A DNA stretch of 64,000 nucleotides from Viola odorata (GCA_963691705.1 OY829542.1:40979105-41043104); one strand, 5' to 3'. Shown: positions 50,641 to 62,191, numbered from the stretch's first letter. Program-made: numbers and translations. Notes: generated by a model not told the origin, from the letters alone.

Positions 50641-51288
50641 CTAGATATTATATGTGGGATGAACCATATATGTGGAGAATTGGTACTGATAAGATTTTGA
50701 GAAGATGTGTGGAGAGTCATGAAATTCCTTATATATTGAAATTTTTTCATGCCTCTGCTTGTGGAGGACATTTTGGTGCAAAGAAATCTGTTATAAAAAT
50801 CTTGGAAGCTGGACTTTGTTGGCCCATTATGTTTAGTGATAGTTACCTATTTTGTCAAACATGCCTTAAATGCTAGAGAATAAGGAACATAAGTTCTAGG
50901 AATCAAATTCCAATCAACTGTATTGTATCTTGTGAGATATTTGATCTATGAGGTATGGATTATATGGGCCCATTCCCTAATTCATGCGATAATTTCTATA
51001 TCCTTTTGGTTGTTGATTATGTTTCAAAATGGGTAGAAGCAAAAGCAACAAGAACTGATGATTTTAGAGCTATTATTTCCTTTATCAAATCTAACACCTT
51101 AAACAAGTTTGGGGTCCCAAGAGCGATTATTAGTGATCGGTAACCCATTTTTGTAACATGATAGTTGGAGCATTGTTCAGGAAGTACAACATCACTCATA
51201 GAGTGTCAATTTCCTACCACCCGCAGACCAATGGCCCAGCAGAAGTATCGAATAGAGAAGTGAAATCTCTCTTGGCCAAGATAGTCAA
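50641..51288 (+). pseudogene. Integrase of element H, C-terminally truncated
   Basis: Zinc finger [15 protein letters not shown]...CQTCLKC (50746-50873). Core: MDYMGPFPNSCDNFYILLVV, VDYVSKWVEAKATR, SDR in place of SDxG, a one-base shift near 51143, then [20 protein letters not shown] with the catalytic Glu. TAG at 50874 and TGA near 50950 are at positions of Gln and Trp in relatives. Coding homology ends at VNPSWKD (about 51305), within a cluster of TCTTGGCCAAGA words; the C-terminal domain is absent. Confidence 0.8.
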
Positions 51289-51519
51289 TCCCTCATGGAA
51301 AGACAACAACATTCTTGGCCAAGAAGTGGGTCGTTGAACTCTTGGCCGCATTCTTGGCCAAGCACGACATCTGTGCCACGTGGTCAGACAAAAAAAAGAG
51401 AAAAAAGTATAAATAAGACTCTTGGCCATGAACACACCCAATACACCCTCAACCTATTAGTTATCTGCAAAAAAGAAACTTCCCTCTAAACTCTCCAGCA
51501 CCTTTACCACTCCTCTTTA
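51289..51519 (+). promoter_or_regulatory. Spacer with TATA-like box before the 3' ORF of element H
   Basis: TATAAATA at about 51408-51415, about 110 bp before the ORF start at 51520. It could be an internal promoter or splice-leader region for the 3' ORF. Four to five CTTGGCC words lie here (51312-51430). Confidence 0.4.
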
Positions 51520-52533
51520 ATGGTCACCAACTCATTAATGGCACGACCGAAGAGAATTGTTATAGGAGCGTGGGGACGTGGCCACACCTCCACTACTTTT
51601 GTCACCATGACCTCTTCACCAGCACCAGTAATTCCTCTCCCTCTACAAATAAACCCTGAAGTAACCGACCTAGCTCTCCCTAATACACCTCCAACCAACT
51701 TCTCACAAAATCTTCCACCTACAATAATGGTAGACGAACCAGCTCTGACAAGTCCAACCCAAGCTGAAACCTCTCAGCAAAGGGAAGATGATTCAAGTGA
51801 AGCCTTCGCAGCTGAAGTACTATAAACAATGTACGTCATCATCGAATCCACTGAAAAAAACACTCATTACAGCTCCGCTGATTATCTCACCGAAAAATCC
51901 AGCGGTGTTGAGAAGATGGATTCCAGCGAAGCTCAACCACTAGAAGGATATGTCAAGGAGTCCTATTTGGCAGAAGATGACATGGCCCCAATGGAAGATC
52001 AGTCCCAAGGAGAAGGAGGAGGAGAGAAGGGAGAAGAGAGCAAAATCAGAGAAGAAGTAGAAGAGACAGTCGATCTCAAACCTGAGCCCAGGATGACCAG
52101 GTTGAAGATCGTCCTAGAATTCTTGGAAGAATCGACTGAGGAAGAGGAAATGAAAGAAGAGAAGAGTCGAGAGAGCTTATCGGGTGATGATCTTGGGTTC
52201 AAACCCAGTCAGAAGGACATTCAGCAGCCTGAATCGGAGACTAATTTAGATGAGATCCCCCTATCTACCCTGAGGGAAATGAGAAGAGCAGAGCAAGAGG
52301 TCAATCAACTAGCAGAAAGAAGGACCAAGAACCGAATGGATAAGAACGTGGCCAAGAAAGATGTAATGAGCTCGTCACCTGGAAAGAAGATGAAACAGGT
52401 AGTCCACAAGAAGGTTGTTATGCTAACTATGAAAGAGATGCCTTTTATTGCTGCGTGCCAGAAGAGTGGGAGCCAAAGCAGCTGGCCAACCCAAACCAAG
52501 ATAATCCTTTTGATACGACCATGGCTCCCTTAG
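51520..52533 (+). pseudogene. Athila-like 3' ORF of element H
   Basis: One frame from ATG 51520 to 52533 with a single TAA (51823-51825). N-terminus MARPKRIVIGAWGRGHTSTT, then a Thr/Pro-rich part, then a long Glu-rich acidic region (51990-52180, EEEMKEEKSRESL), then a basic end (KRMxK-type, SSSPGKKMKQVVHKKV). Like the ORF of element A it has charged low-complexity composition and no enzyme or membrane motif. The C-terminal domain seen at 593-1 in A is lacking because the element is cut by G. Confidence 0.55.
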
Positions 52534-52698
52534 AAAAAAAAAGCATGACACGGTGCCAAGAGGACCGCTCACGATCAGCAAGTTGATAGGTGAAGCCCCC
52601 GCTAACCTTAGATCCATCGCCAAGCCTCCCGATCAATGCGCAAACTCTAGGCCACCCACTTGGCCTAGCTTTCACCCCGCGCGCACCCTTTTTAATAC

Positions 52699-54261
52699 TG
52701 ATAGCATGTTTCTTGGGCGTGATTCTATCCTCTATTTTAGCCTTTTCGGGGGCATGATTCTACTAATTGACCTCTATTTCCATCTTTATTGTAGATCAGC
52801 GCCAAAAGGAGGAAAAGAGCAAACATATGTATTTTTGAGGGAATTTTTGGGATTCCAAGCTTCAAGGCCTAGAAGATCAAAGTGTCGTCGAACCCTCGAC
52901 GCTAACCAGACCAGTGAGCAGTCTCTTACCTGCGATATCTCTACATCCATTCCTAATAGAAAACCAAACAGATTAATCTCCAAAGATCTGCACGGCATTC
53001 CATGCAGATTTCTCCTGGCACATTTTGAGAATATTCCGTTTTGGACCAAGGAGCACGCTCCATGTGCTGTCTCTCTCTCCCCTTAGCTGGATTTTTATCC
53101 TCTTGTGGGCTAGACACTATATAAACCTTTAGTTTTAGGGTTTTAGAGTAAAATCTCATTTTTTAGTTTTAGGCAGCCATCTCTTAGGTTTCTTTTCTGG
53201 GAATTTATTCCTCCCTTTTGTTGGAGCAGCCGCCACCATTAACTCTTCTTCAAACTAGAGCTTTTAAGCTTCGGCCGGTATTTATTAAGCTTTCATTTCC
53301 TTTCTTGTCTCTTTACTTTTATGTTATTTATTAGATTTGTTTTTATTACTTGTTAGCATGAGCGGCTAAGCTCATCTTCTTAGCAAAGGGTGTTTCAAGG
53401 GTTGCAAAGAGTAGTTAAGAGGCCTAAATGTGTTTAATATATTCTTATTGTTGTATTTGCTTATTTGCCGATTTCTTGTTAATTCGTCTAGGGAAAGATT
53501 AGTAGTCTGGCCAGCTAATAACTAGACCTAGATGATTACCATCATCCTAATGGTAATAACTGACGTGATGTCATTAGGAGAAGTTGCTATAGTGTGATTT
53601 CACCGATCTAGGGCAAACAGTCGACTAGGGAGTTACCCAAGTCTCATAAGCTAAGAGGTATCACGCCCTAGACATGTCTTGCCTCTACTTCATGGGCATT
53701 TTGAGTATTGCCTCCCCGTATTCGTGCTTGGGGGGACGACGAAACGTCAAAGCTACCTCCTATGTGGAAATGGGGGGTAGCTTCTCTTAAGAAAGTAAGT
53801 AGGGGGTTTAAGTGGAAACTTGGTCCCTATAGCATGTCTATGGCACGAGAATAGAATATCTTTGTGCCGATGATTAACTAACACGAAATGCAACCTAAGA
53901 TCACCCCTTGTTAAGATCCCTTCTCATCTAAATTAATATCTTCGTTTATAATCTTTCTTATTATCTTGCCCTTAATTGTTCTTTACGTTCATGCCCTTGA
54001 TGACTCTTTACTTTCATGCCCTTGATTTGTGCTTTAATTAATTATTTTGTTAGCAACCAACTCTGTGATTGATCTTTTAGGTCAATCGACCAAACCCCCC
54101 CCTTTAAGTTACTGTTCCATTTGGATGCATTTATCCATTGTCATACATATTTTAGTGAGCTTTTTATCCTTCAATCTCTGTGGTTCGACCCTGTCTTGCC
54201 CTTTACACATTTTAACTGTGCAATTAGGCATCAGAAAATTAGTATATTTGAGTGACGATCA
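52699..54261 (+). repeat. 5' LTR of element G
   Basis: Starts TGATAGCATGTTTC, ends GAGTGACGATCA. TATATAAA at 53118-53125. Compared with the 3' LTR it lacks about 21 bp near 53582 (between GAGAAGT repeats) and has an extra 15 bp near 53910. Open readings inside it (for example 52553-53086) are not genes. Confidence 0.9.
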
Positions 54262-54266
54262 AATTT

Positions 54267-54284
54267 TGGCGTCGTTGCCGGGGA
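54267..54284 (+). other. Primer binding site of element G
   Basis: TGGCGTCGTTGCCGGGGA, one mismatch from the tRNA-Asp primer site TGGCGCCGTTGCCGGGGA usual in Athila and related elements. Confidence 0.85.
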
Positions 54285-54312
54285 TTGAACGGAACTAATT
54301 TGTCTCTTTTAT

Positions 54313-55508
54313 TTGTATGACCAGGAGATCTGCACCAAGACATTGATCTTCCATCTTGCCCTCGACGACGAAGAGTTCGTCCATCCTGAGATATCCAACA
54401 TGGCAGATCCACCGCCTTCACCCAATCATCAGACCATAGAAGACCTCAATGTTGCTCCCGAGGTTGTATTGTCTGGCCTGTTGTGCCTTATGACTGGACG
54501 CTGAAGTCCGCTTTTATGCTTCATCTTCCCCTCTTCCATGGGCTTGCCCAAGAAAACCCTTATCGTCACCTTCAACAATTGCACTCTATTTGTGAAGCCA
54601 TGAAGCCAATCAATGTCAGTATTGAACACGCCAAGCTCCGTGCCTTTATGTGGTCCCTCAAAGATCTTGCCCTCGATTAGTTCTACGACCTTCCGCCTAG
54701 ATCTATTCACTCTTGGGCAGAAATGTCAAAAGCCTTCACGGATAAGTATTATCCAGCGTCCATGGCCATGATTACTCGCAAGCAATTGGCCTCTATTCTT
54801 CAAAAGGATACGGAGGATCCCGACAAGTATTATGAACGCTTTAAGAGGATGCAAGCCTTATGCCATTCCCACAACCTCACCAAGCATGCCCTCATCCAAT
54901 ATTTTTGTGAAGGTTTGAAGTCCCATGACAAGGCCTTGCTAAATCCCACAAGTGGCGGTTCTCTTACTGCTCTCACCCCAACCGCTGCCAAAGCCACCAT
55001 TGAGCTTATGGCAAAGAACACAATTCCTACCAGCAGCACAACCTACAGTCAAGACACCCAAGTGGCTACAATGCAAAATTAGTTGACTGCTATCACGGGC
55101 ATGCTGCAGAATATGGTAGCAGGACAACCTGTCCAGGGCAAGGCTTGCCAGATTTGCAATTTCATGGATCATGCCACGGACGCCTGTCCTTATATTCCTA
55201 AAGAAATCCAAGTTAATGCCATGCGTAACTACAACCAGACTACATATGGCCAGAATTACAATCAAGTGTAGCGACATCCCAATTTCAGTAGGGCAAACAA
55301 CCCCCAGGTGTCATGCCCTAGACAGTCGCCCCAGCAGAATCAGTATGGAAATCACCCTCCTCCCTTCAACATGCAGAACTTCATGCCCATGCCTAGTTAC
55401 CACAACAATTAGTACCAACATCAACCTCCTCAAGGTCAGACCTTCACCGTCCCGCCGGTTGATGAAGCATCTCATCTCAAGAATGTTGTTGTGGATTTCC
55501 AAAAGTAA
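54313..55508 (+). pseudogene. Gag of element G
   Basis: The start is probably MADPPPSPNHQTIEDLNVAP at 54400; an earlier ATG is at 54313. A shift occurs at about 54495, then WTLKSAFMLHLPLFHGLAQE, MSKAFTDKYYPASMAMITRK and HALIQYFCEGLKSHDKALLN give the Athila Gag core. GGSLTALTPTAAKATIELMA ends the capsid part. The zinc knuckle CQICNFMDHATDAC is intact (C-x2-C-x4-H-x4-C). Stops at 55080 and near 55270, 55410 and 55506 remain. Confidence 0.8.
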
Positions 55509-57263
55509 ATGAGTATCATGGCTGCCGAAATGAAAGAATTGAAGAATGAGGGCAGACTTCCTGGGCAAATAGAGGCCAATCCGAAGCACAACGTATGTGC
55601 CATGACACTCCACAGCGGCACTCAACTGCCCTCGATAATACATCAGCATCCAGGCCTAGATGCTAAAATACTTGAGCCTACGCATCTTGCCCTCGACACC
55701 GAACAGACTGTCTTGCCCGAGCCTGAGCCCAAGACAGAAGAAAAGCAACTTTCAGTAAAGAAACCTAAAGTTGATGATGTCATGGTAGACCACATCCGAT
55801 CTCCAAGGGGCTCCCTAAAAAAGAGTGATGAACTAGACGAGTTTACTCAAGAATACATCCATAAAATCCTTGAGCCGCCTTTCGCTCAAAGGCTAGTCAA
55901 CTCTAAGAAGCATAATGAGGACCATGAGATTTTTCAGATGTTTAACAAAGTGCAAGTTAACTTCCCTTTGCTGCAGGCTATTAAAAATGTTCCTCTTTAT
56001 GCTAATTTTTTAAAAAATTGGTGTGCTAACAAATGTAACATGATAGGTGTGCAAAAAATTTGCGTAGGTGGGAACGTCTCGGCGGCGATCCAGCGAAAGC
56101 TACCGCCTAAGTGCAAAGAAAAAGGTATGTTGACCCTCCCCTGCAAAATTGGTACTACTGATATTGGTAGAGCTATGTGTGATTTTGGTGCAGGTATCAA
56201 CGTCATGCCCTTAACAATATACAACAGTCTAGGCCTAGGCCCACTCAAGTCCACCGGGGTCACGATCCACCTAGCTGACCGATCTGTCATCCAACCTGAG
56301 GGTGTTATTGAGGATGTTCTGGTGCAGGTTGGAGATTTCATATACCTAGCTGACTTCTACGTTCTTGACATGGAGGATGACCAATCTGTCAAGGCCTCGG
56401 ACATGCTCCTGGGCAGACCATTCCTTAGGACAGCAAAAGCCAAGATCGACGTCCATGACGCCTCCATTACTCTTGAGTTTGATGGCGAGACCATCAAGTT
56501 CAATATGCTTGACAATATGAGACACCCCACTGAGTTTTCAAGCATAAAATTTATTGCTATTGTTGACCCTGTTGTTACTAATATTTTTGAACTTGCTCTT
56601 GATGATTGTCTACAGTTTTCCCTAGACAGGAGTATTCCACCTACAACGCTGGACATCTTGACCTTGACGCTTAAGACTCCACCCAAGTTTCATGAAGTCA
56701 TCGCTGCTCGGGAGGAGAATTATGGTGTCCCTTCTTCTCATGTTATTTCTCCTCTTCCCGTTGATCGCACTATGCTCATCGTACTGGACGTCATGCCCTC
56801 GACACTGGCCCCTACGTTAGAGTTAAAGAGCTTGCCCTCGAATCTCAAGTATGCCTACCTTGGCAAGCATGACACACTCCCGGTAATAATCTCTAGCAAG
56901 CTCGATCCTGTTACGGAGCGCGAGTTAATTTCCACACTTAAAGGATACCGCGAAGCCCTTGGATGAACAACTGTCGATATCAAGACATTTTCCCCAACCT
57001 TAGATCCTCCTCAGCTAGCTCCGGTAGCCTTCGTACCCACTCCTCATGTCCCCAAAACCATGGCAGCGACTCCAGCTATCACCATGACCACTCTTGAGGC
57101 AATGAAAACCCTCACCCCAACTGCTGCTGTCGCTGCATTAACCAGCGAGGGCACGATGGCCAATTCCAATCCAGCTCCACATCATGCCCACAACACGAGC
57201 AAGAGCAAGACTAACACTCATCACAATAAGTTTCCCTCTTCCAAAACCTTTGCTACTGGATGA
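55509..57263 (+). pseudogene. Protease ORF of element G with a substitute C-terminal linker
   Basis: Open from 55509 to a TGA at 56964-56966 (485 residues). Protease landmarks: CKIGTTDIGRAMCDFGAGIN (active-site Asp in the form DFG), TIHLADRSVIQPEGVIEDVL and MLLGRPFLRTAKAKIDVHDA. Then LPSNLKYAYLGKHDTLPVII and GYREALG, where RT would begin. Instead, after the TGA, the same frame continues with an Ala/Thr-rich stretch (TMAATPAITMTTLEAMKTLT...) to 57263. No RT, RNase H or integrase core follows. Confidence 0.75.
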
Positions 57264-57472
57264 AAGGTTTTACTTTACAATTCTTGTCTTAGGCTCTTTT
57301 CCAGAAAATTGAAGCATAAGTGGACTGGCCCTTATCTTGTCAAGAAGGTGTATGATCATGGTGTGGTCGCGATTCAGAGTATGGACATGGGCCTCATTTC
57401 CAAAGTGCATGACCACAGATTGGAGTTGTTCCATGAAGGTTTCCACCCCCTCATAGCGGAGCCACCAAATTA
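57264..57472 (+). pseudogene. Integrase C-terminal remnant of element G
   Basis: LFSRKLKHKWTGPYLVKKVY and FHEGFHPLIAEPPN match the C-terminal integrase end of element A ([21 protein letters not shown]). It is all that is left of integrase, directly after the substitute linker. Confidence 0.7.
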
Positions 57473-59265
57473 AGTGTGATTTGAATAGCCAGCTTCGCGC
57501 CCTCGATGTTAACAGAGGCACTTGGTGGGAGACACCCCCACATTTCTTCTCTTTTTATTTCTGCTATACTTTTTTATTTTTTTCAGAACTTTTGTGTATG
57601 TGCCCTTCTCGCATTGAGGATAATGCGCGCTGCCTAAGTGTGGGGAGGGATTTATTTGTGTTTATTATTTTTTGACTGTGTGTTTAATTTTCTGCATGTT
57701 GCATGATTGCATGTGTTTTTCAGAATTTTCAAAAAAATTCGGATTTTATTTTCAGACTTTGCTAGGAATTTTGCCACTGCCCTGTTTTTAAACCCTCATA
57801 ATGGACATGCATTTTATACTTCTGATGCATAGAAGAAACTTCTCATTCATTGCATTTATGCCTGACTTTGCACATCTTGACCTGCTTGCCCTTATGACCA
57901 GTCATGCCCTAGACACCAGTAGTCACAATTAGTACCGGTGAGCACATTGAGCTTCATGCCATTTTATTCATGTGTGATTTTAATGCTTGACTAGGCACTG
58001 GCTAGGTATGCATAATATCCCTGGGTATAGGCACCATTAGACGGGGGAAAGCAACGATATGACAAAGAGACTTTGCAGTTTTTTCTCCCCCTTCTTCTTT
58101 CTTTTTTTCTTTTTATCTAGTTTTTCTCTCTTTCTTTCCTCTATCTTCTCCTTTTTCATGCCCTCGACACCTATATTCTTTCTTCTAACCACTTGAGTCT
58201 TCTCTTTGATCTTTCCTTGGCAGGTGAGTAACACTCTTCATCACGAATGGCAATGGCTAGACATTGAAGAAGATAAGTGTGGGGAGGAAAATACAGATCA
58301 AGGTCAAGACAGAGCAAAATGCAGAAATCAGAAATTGAGGCCAAGACAGCAACACCAGATTACTTCCTCACCACAACAAAACTTAAGTGTGGGGAAGTAA
58401 AGTCAAAACTTCAAGCCCTCGAAGTCAAACGCTCAAAGAAGAAATATGGAAAGATTGCCAGCTCCAGCTCCTGGAAATTAAAGAATGAGCCGAGGAAGAA
58501 AGATTCGTGCCTGCCTGCTGTATTATTATTTCTAAAAAATTAAAAAAATAAAAAACAAAATCAAAATCAAAATCAAATCAAGAAAATCAAATAAAAGCTG
58601 AGCAGACACAGCAAAGCAAAAAGGCATCCAGCTCATGCCCTCGACACAAGTGAAGATCTCCTCCCTAGAAGAACGCCAAGGCCATCGTCTAGCCCTCACT
58701 TTCATGCCCTCTCCAGCGGGTGTTACTCACCGATTCGCCTTCCTTCTAGCCAAGGAATCCTCCACCTTCAGATTTGTCTTCTCTTCCATTTCTCTTTTCT
58801 CCTTTTATTTTTGTTTTATTTTCCTCTTTACTTTCTTTTCCTTCATAGCTTCCCCTACCTTTTCTTTTTCTTTTTTTTGCAAAGCTCTCTCAGATCGTTA
58901 GATTGCCCTCGCATGTGTACTACCGTACTCGGATTGACGTGCAAACTCTGCCTTGTGTTGTGTTATTTGTATTTTTGAGTGATTAGCCTAAACTCATATT
59001 TTATTGTGAGCGAGAGTACAAACACATATCCAGGTGAGGACTACTGGTGAATAGGCTTGGTCTAGGAAAGTCTGATTAATAGGGTCGTTATCATATTAAT
59101 ATGGTGCAGGTGCTTTTCTAGGGCAGGATTTGTTTTGTTTGGGTGCAGTTTGTCGAATGAGTTGTCTATTCTATGTGTTAAGGGGTTGAAGATGTATGTC
59201 ATAGCATGAGGTAGTTTCAATTTTGTTAATGCTCGAGGCCGAGCATTGGGCAGTGTGGGGATGTT
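57473..59265 (+). other. Long 3' region of element G
   Basis: No supported gene. It contains a hairpin (57611-57628), several copies of the AAGTGTGGGGA polypurine-like motif (about 57635, 58273, 58384, 59251), T-rich and A-rich tracts (58080-58150, 58535-58600) and repeated GCCCTCGAC words. The ORF-like reading at 58277-58543 is low complexity. Confidence 0.6.
59251..59265 (+). other. Polypurine tract of element G
   Basis: CAGTGTGGGGATGTT directly before the 3' LTR, the usual Athila form. Confidence 0.7.
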
Positions 59266-60832
59266 TGATAGCATGTTTCTTGGGCGTGATTCTATCCTCT
59301 ATTTTAGCCTTTTCGGCGGCATGATTCTGCTAATTGACCTCTATTTTCATCTTTATTGCAGATCAGCACCAAAAGGAGGAAAAGAGCAAACATATGTGTT
59401 TTTGAGGGAATTTTTGGGATTCCAAGCTTCAAGGCCTAGAAGATCAGAGTGTCGTCAAACCCTCGACGCTAACCAGACCAGTGAGTAGTCTCTTACCCGC
59501 GATATCTCTACATCCATTCCTAATTGAAAACCAAAGAGACGAATCTCCAAAGATCCGCACGGGATTCCATGTAGATTTCTCCTGGCATATTTTAAGAATA
59601 TTCCCTTTTGGACCAAGGAGCACGCTCTATGTGCTTTCTCTCTCTCCCCTTAGCTGGATTTTTGTCCTCTTGTAGGCTGGACACTATATAAACCTTTAGT
59701 TTTAGGGTTTTAGAGTAGAATCTCATTTTTTAGTTTTAGGCAGCCACCTCTTAGGGTTCTTTTCTAGGATTTTATTCCTCCCTTTTGTTGGAGCAGCCGC
59801 CACCATTAACTCTTCTTCAAACCGGAGCTTTTAAGCTCCGATCGGTATTTATTAAGCTTTCATTTCGTTTCTTGTCTCTTTACTTTTATGTTATTTATTA
59901 GATTTGTTTTCATTACTTGTTAGCATGAGTGGCTAAGCTCATCTTCTTAGCAAAGGGTGTTTCAAGGGTTGCAAGGAGTAGTTAAGATGCCTAAATGTGT
60001 TTAATATATTCTTATTGTTGTATTTGCTTGTTTGTCGATTTCTTGTTAATTCATCTAGGGCAAGATTAGTAGTCTGGCCAGCTAATAACTAGACTTACAT
60101 GATAACTGTCATCCTAATGGTAATAACTGACATGAGGCCATTAGGAGAAGTAGACACCTAGAGCAGAGAAGTTGCTACAGTGCGATTTCACCAATCTAGG
60201 GCAAACAGTCGACTAGGGCATTACCCGAGTCTAACAAGCTAAGAGGTATCACGCCCTAGACATGTCTTGCCTCTGCTTCATGGGCGTTTTGAGTATTGCC
60301 TCCCCACATTCGTGTCTAGGGGGACGGTGAAACGTCAAGGCTACCTCATGTGTGGAAACGGAGGGTAGCTTCTCTTAAAAAGGTAAGTAGGGGGTTTAAG
60401 TGGAAACTTGGTCCCTATAGCATGTTTATGGCACGAGAATAGAATATCTTTGCGTCAATAATTAACTAAACCGAAATGCAACCTAAGATCCTTTCTCATT
60501 TAAATTAATATCTTCGTTTATAATCTTTCTTGTTATCTTGCCCTTAATTGTTCTTTACGTTCATGCCCTTGATTACTCTTTACTTTCATGCCCTTGATTT
60601 GTAATTTTAATTAATTGTTTTGTTAGCAACCAACTCTGTGATTGATCTTTTAGGTCAATCGACCAAACCCCCCTTTAAGTTACTGTTCCATTTTGCTACA
60701 TTTAGCCATTGTCATGCATATTTTAGTGAGCTTTTTTTCCTTCAATCTCTGTGGTTCAACCCTGTCTTGCCCTTTACACATTTTAACTGTGCAATTAGGC
60801 ATTAGGAAATTAGTATATTTGAGTGACGATCA
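59266..60832 (+). repeat. 3' LTR of element G
   Basis: TGATAGCATGTTTC to GAGTGACGATCA; TATATAAA at 59685-59692. Confidence 0.9.
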
Positions 60833-60956
60833 ACTCTATAGAATTGATTATAATGCTTTTAATTCTTTGATATCTTTGGAGTATGAATTTACCAATCACT
60901 CATTTCATATTAATAATTTAACTCTTTGCTATGTAGGAAATGAGTGATATAAAGCT

Positions 60957-61735
60957 ATGGATTCAAGGACGAATCCTTTCGAAGGGAAAGGTGATGATAC
61001 AATCACGCCTGCGTTCCGAACCATATCTGCGGCCGAGACTTTACCAACACCTTGCGACAACCACGACGACCCTTCCTTGTGTCACTATGCCATTCCAATG
61101 GGCCTAGAAGCCCATCCCAAGAGGAAGGACGTTCATCCAAAGAGAGGAAACATTCAAAGAGAAGAAAGAGCTCATTAAGGGCATTATGGTCTCAAATGGC
61201 CAAATATGTAATAACTATAAATAGTCTAATTTTGTTACATTTTCATTTAGTTTTTGATTGATGAATATTTTTTAGAGTGAGATTAGTCCTCCTTTTATTC
61301 ACCTAAAACTCAACCTTGTGGAATACTAAGTTTGGATGATACTTTGTTCCTCCATAAGTAAAACGTAAATCATCCAATTTGTGTAGTTTGTTGCTACTTC
61401 CTTTTTATGAGCGTTTGAATGAGAATATTGTGTATTTTGTGATTATTGTGATATTGAGAGCAATATGCCTGTGGTGTTCAAGATATCCCTCAAGTGAGCC
61501 TCAAGAATTCATTCATTCATTTCAAGTCATCATCTCAAGTCTCAACCGCATTCTCCTTCGGGTAAACTCTATCCTTTGTGTAACTTTGTTTGTTTCATCA
61601 TTCCGCTGTGTCCCTCCCTTGTCTCCACCATATTTCCTATTATATTTCTTGTGTTTTGTGTGTCTCAAACTCTAGAGCTAGATCCTCCCTTTGTATCATA
61701 CATTCGGCCAACATATCGGAGGTCGGATTGTATCA
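60957..61735 (+). mobile_element. 3' tip and LTR of a chromovirus-like element
   Basis: DSRTNPFEGKGDD (60960-60997) matches the pol end of element D (DSRMNLFQGGGND). The purine-rich GAAGGGAAAGGTGA precedes the LTR. The LTR runs 60995-61735: it begins TGATACAATC and ends GATTGTATCA, a perfect 10-bp terminal inverted repeat. TATAAATA is at 61216-61223. The rest of the element is missing and no target duplication is identifiable. Confidence 0.6.
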
Positions 61736-62191
61736 AGAAACTCAATAGCAGCAAGAGCTCTGCTACCACCTGATAGTTGATTAGGAATCATCTCTAAGCA
61801 AACCTGAGGTAGTTTTGACATAGGAGGAAAGTAGGGACTCTAAGTGCACCTGAGTCTTATAGAAACTCTGTAGATTAAAGATAAACACTTTTGCATCGAT
61901 GATTGTTGCTCACGAATCATGACTTGTTAAGCTTCTACTGGGTTTGTTTCTACTCTTGAATACACTCTTTGATTTAATTACTTTCTTCTTATTGTCATTA
62001 CCTTTTATTTTCTTAGTTTCAATCAAAACCCCCCAAATTCACCAATGTGTTAGAATTGGTCGTTTCGGGTAATTTACAAAATAATATCCATTTTCCCCAT
62101 GGACAAACCTCTCGCTGCTATTTACGATTAATTTTGTGCATAGTAGAAGTTGTAATACTTTATTTATTTTTGACAGAGTCGATGTCCATCA
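61736..62191 (+). mobile_element. 3' portion of an Athila-like LTR
   Basis: The end TTTATTTTTGACAGAGTCGA...CCATCA resembles the end of solo LTR B2 (TTATTTTTGACAGCTTCGAC...GATCA), and the preceding order (TACCT-type, GATGATTG, TTTTCTTAG) is similar. The 5' part of the LTR is replaced by the element at 60957-61735. No primer site follows. Confidence 0.5.

Larger units (their letters stand above)
49789..52698 (+). mobile_element. Element H: Athila-like fragment (RT end to 3' ORF)
   Basis: RT end, RNase H, integrase and 3' ORF on the + strand, of a family close to element A. It is truncated on the left by the junction with E and on the right by the LTR of G at 52699. No polypurine tract precedes that LTR, so it is not the LTR of H. 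Confidence 0.75.
52699..60832 (+). mobile_element. Element G: Athila-like element lacking the RT-RNase H-integrase core
   Basis: Two LTRs (1563 and 1567 bp), tRNA-Asp-type primer site, Gag, protease, a short linker, integrase C-terminus, long 3' region and polypurine tract. Flanking five bases differ (AATAC and ACTCT), so the target duplication is lost or the copy arose by inter-element recombination. The LTRs are very similar, and this element is younger than D. Confidence 0.85.

Noticed and set aside
52694..52698. Target duplication of element G
   Set aside because: AATAC on the left and ACTCT on the right (60833-60837) do not match.
52553..53086. Open frame of 177 codons (also 59246-59675)
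   Set aside because: It lies across the LTR of element G, recurs in both LTRs only because they are repeats, and matches no protein family.
57060..57263. Separate small gene
   Set aside because: It is in the same frame as the protease ORF after a TGA and has low-complexity composition, so it is treated as the substitute linker.
61379..61675. 98-codon frame as a gene
   Set aside because: It is hydrophobic and low complexity and lies wholly inside an LTR.
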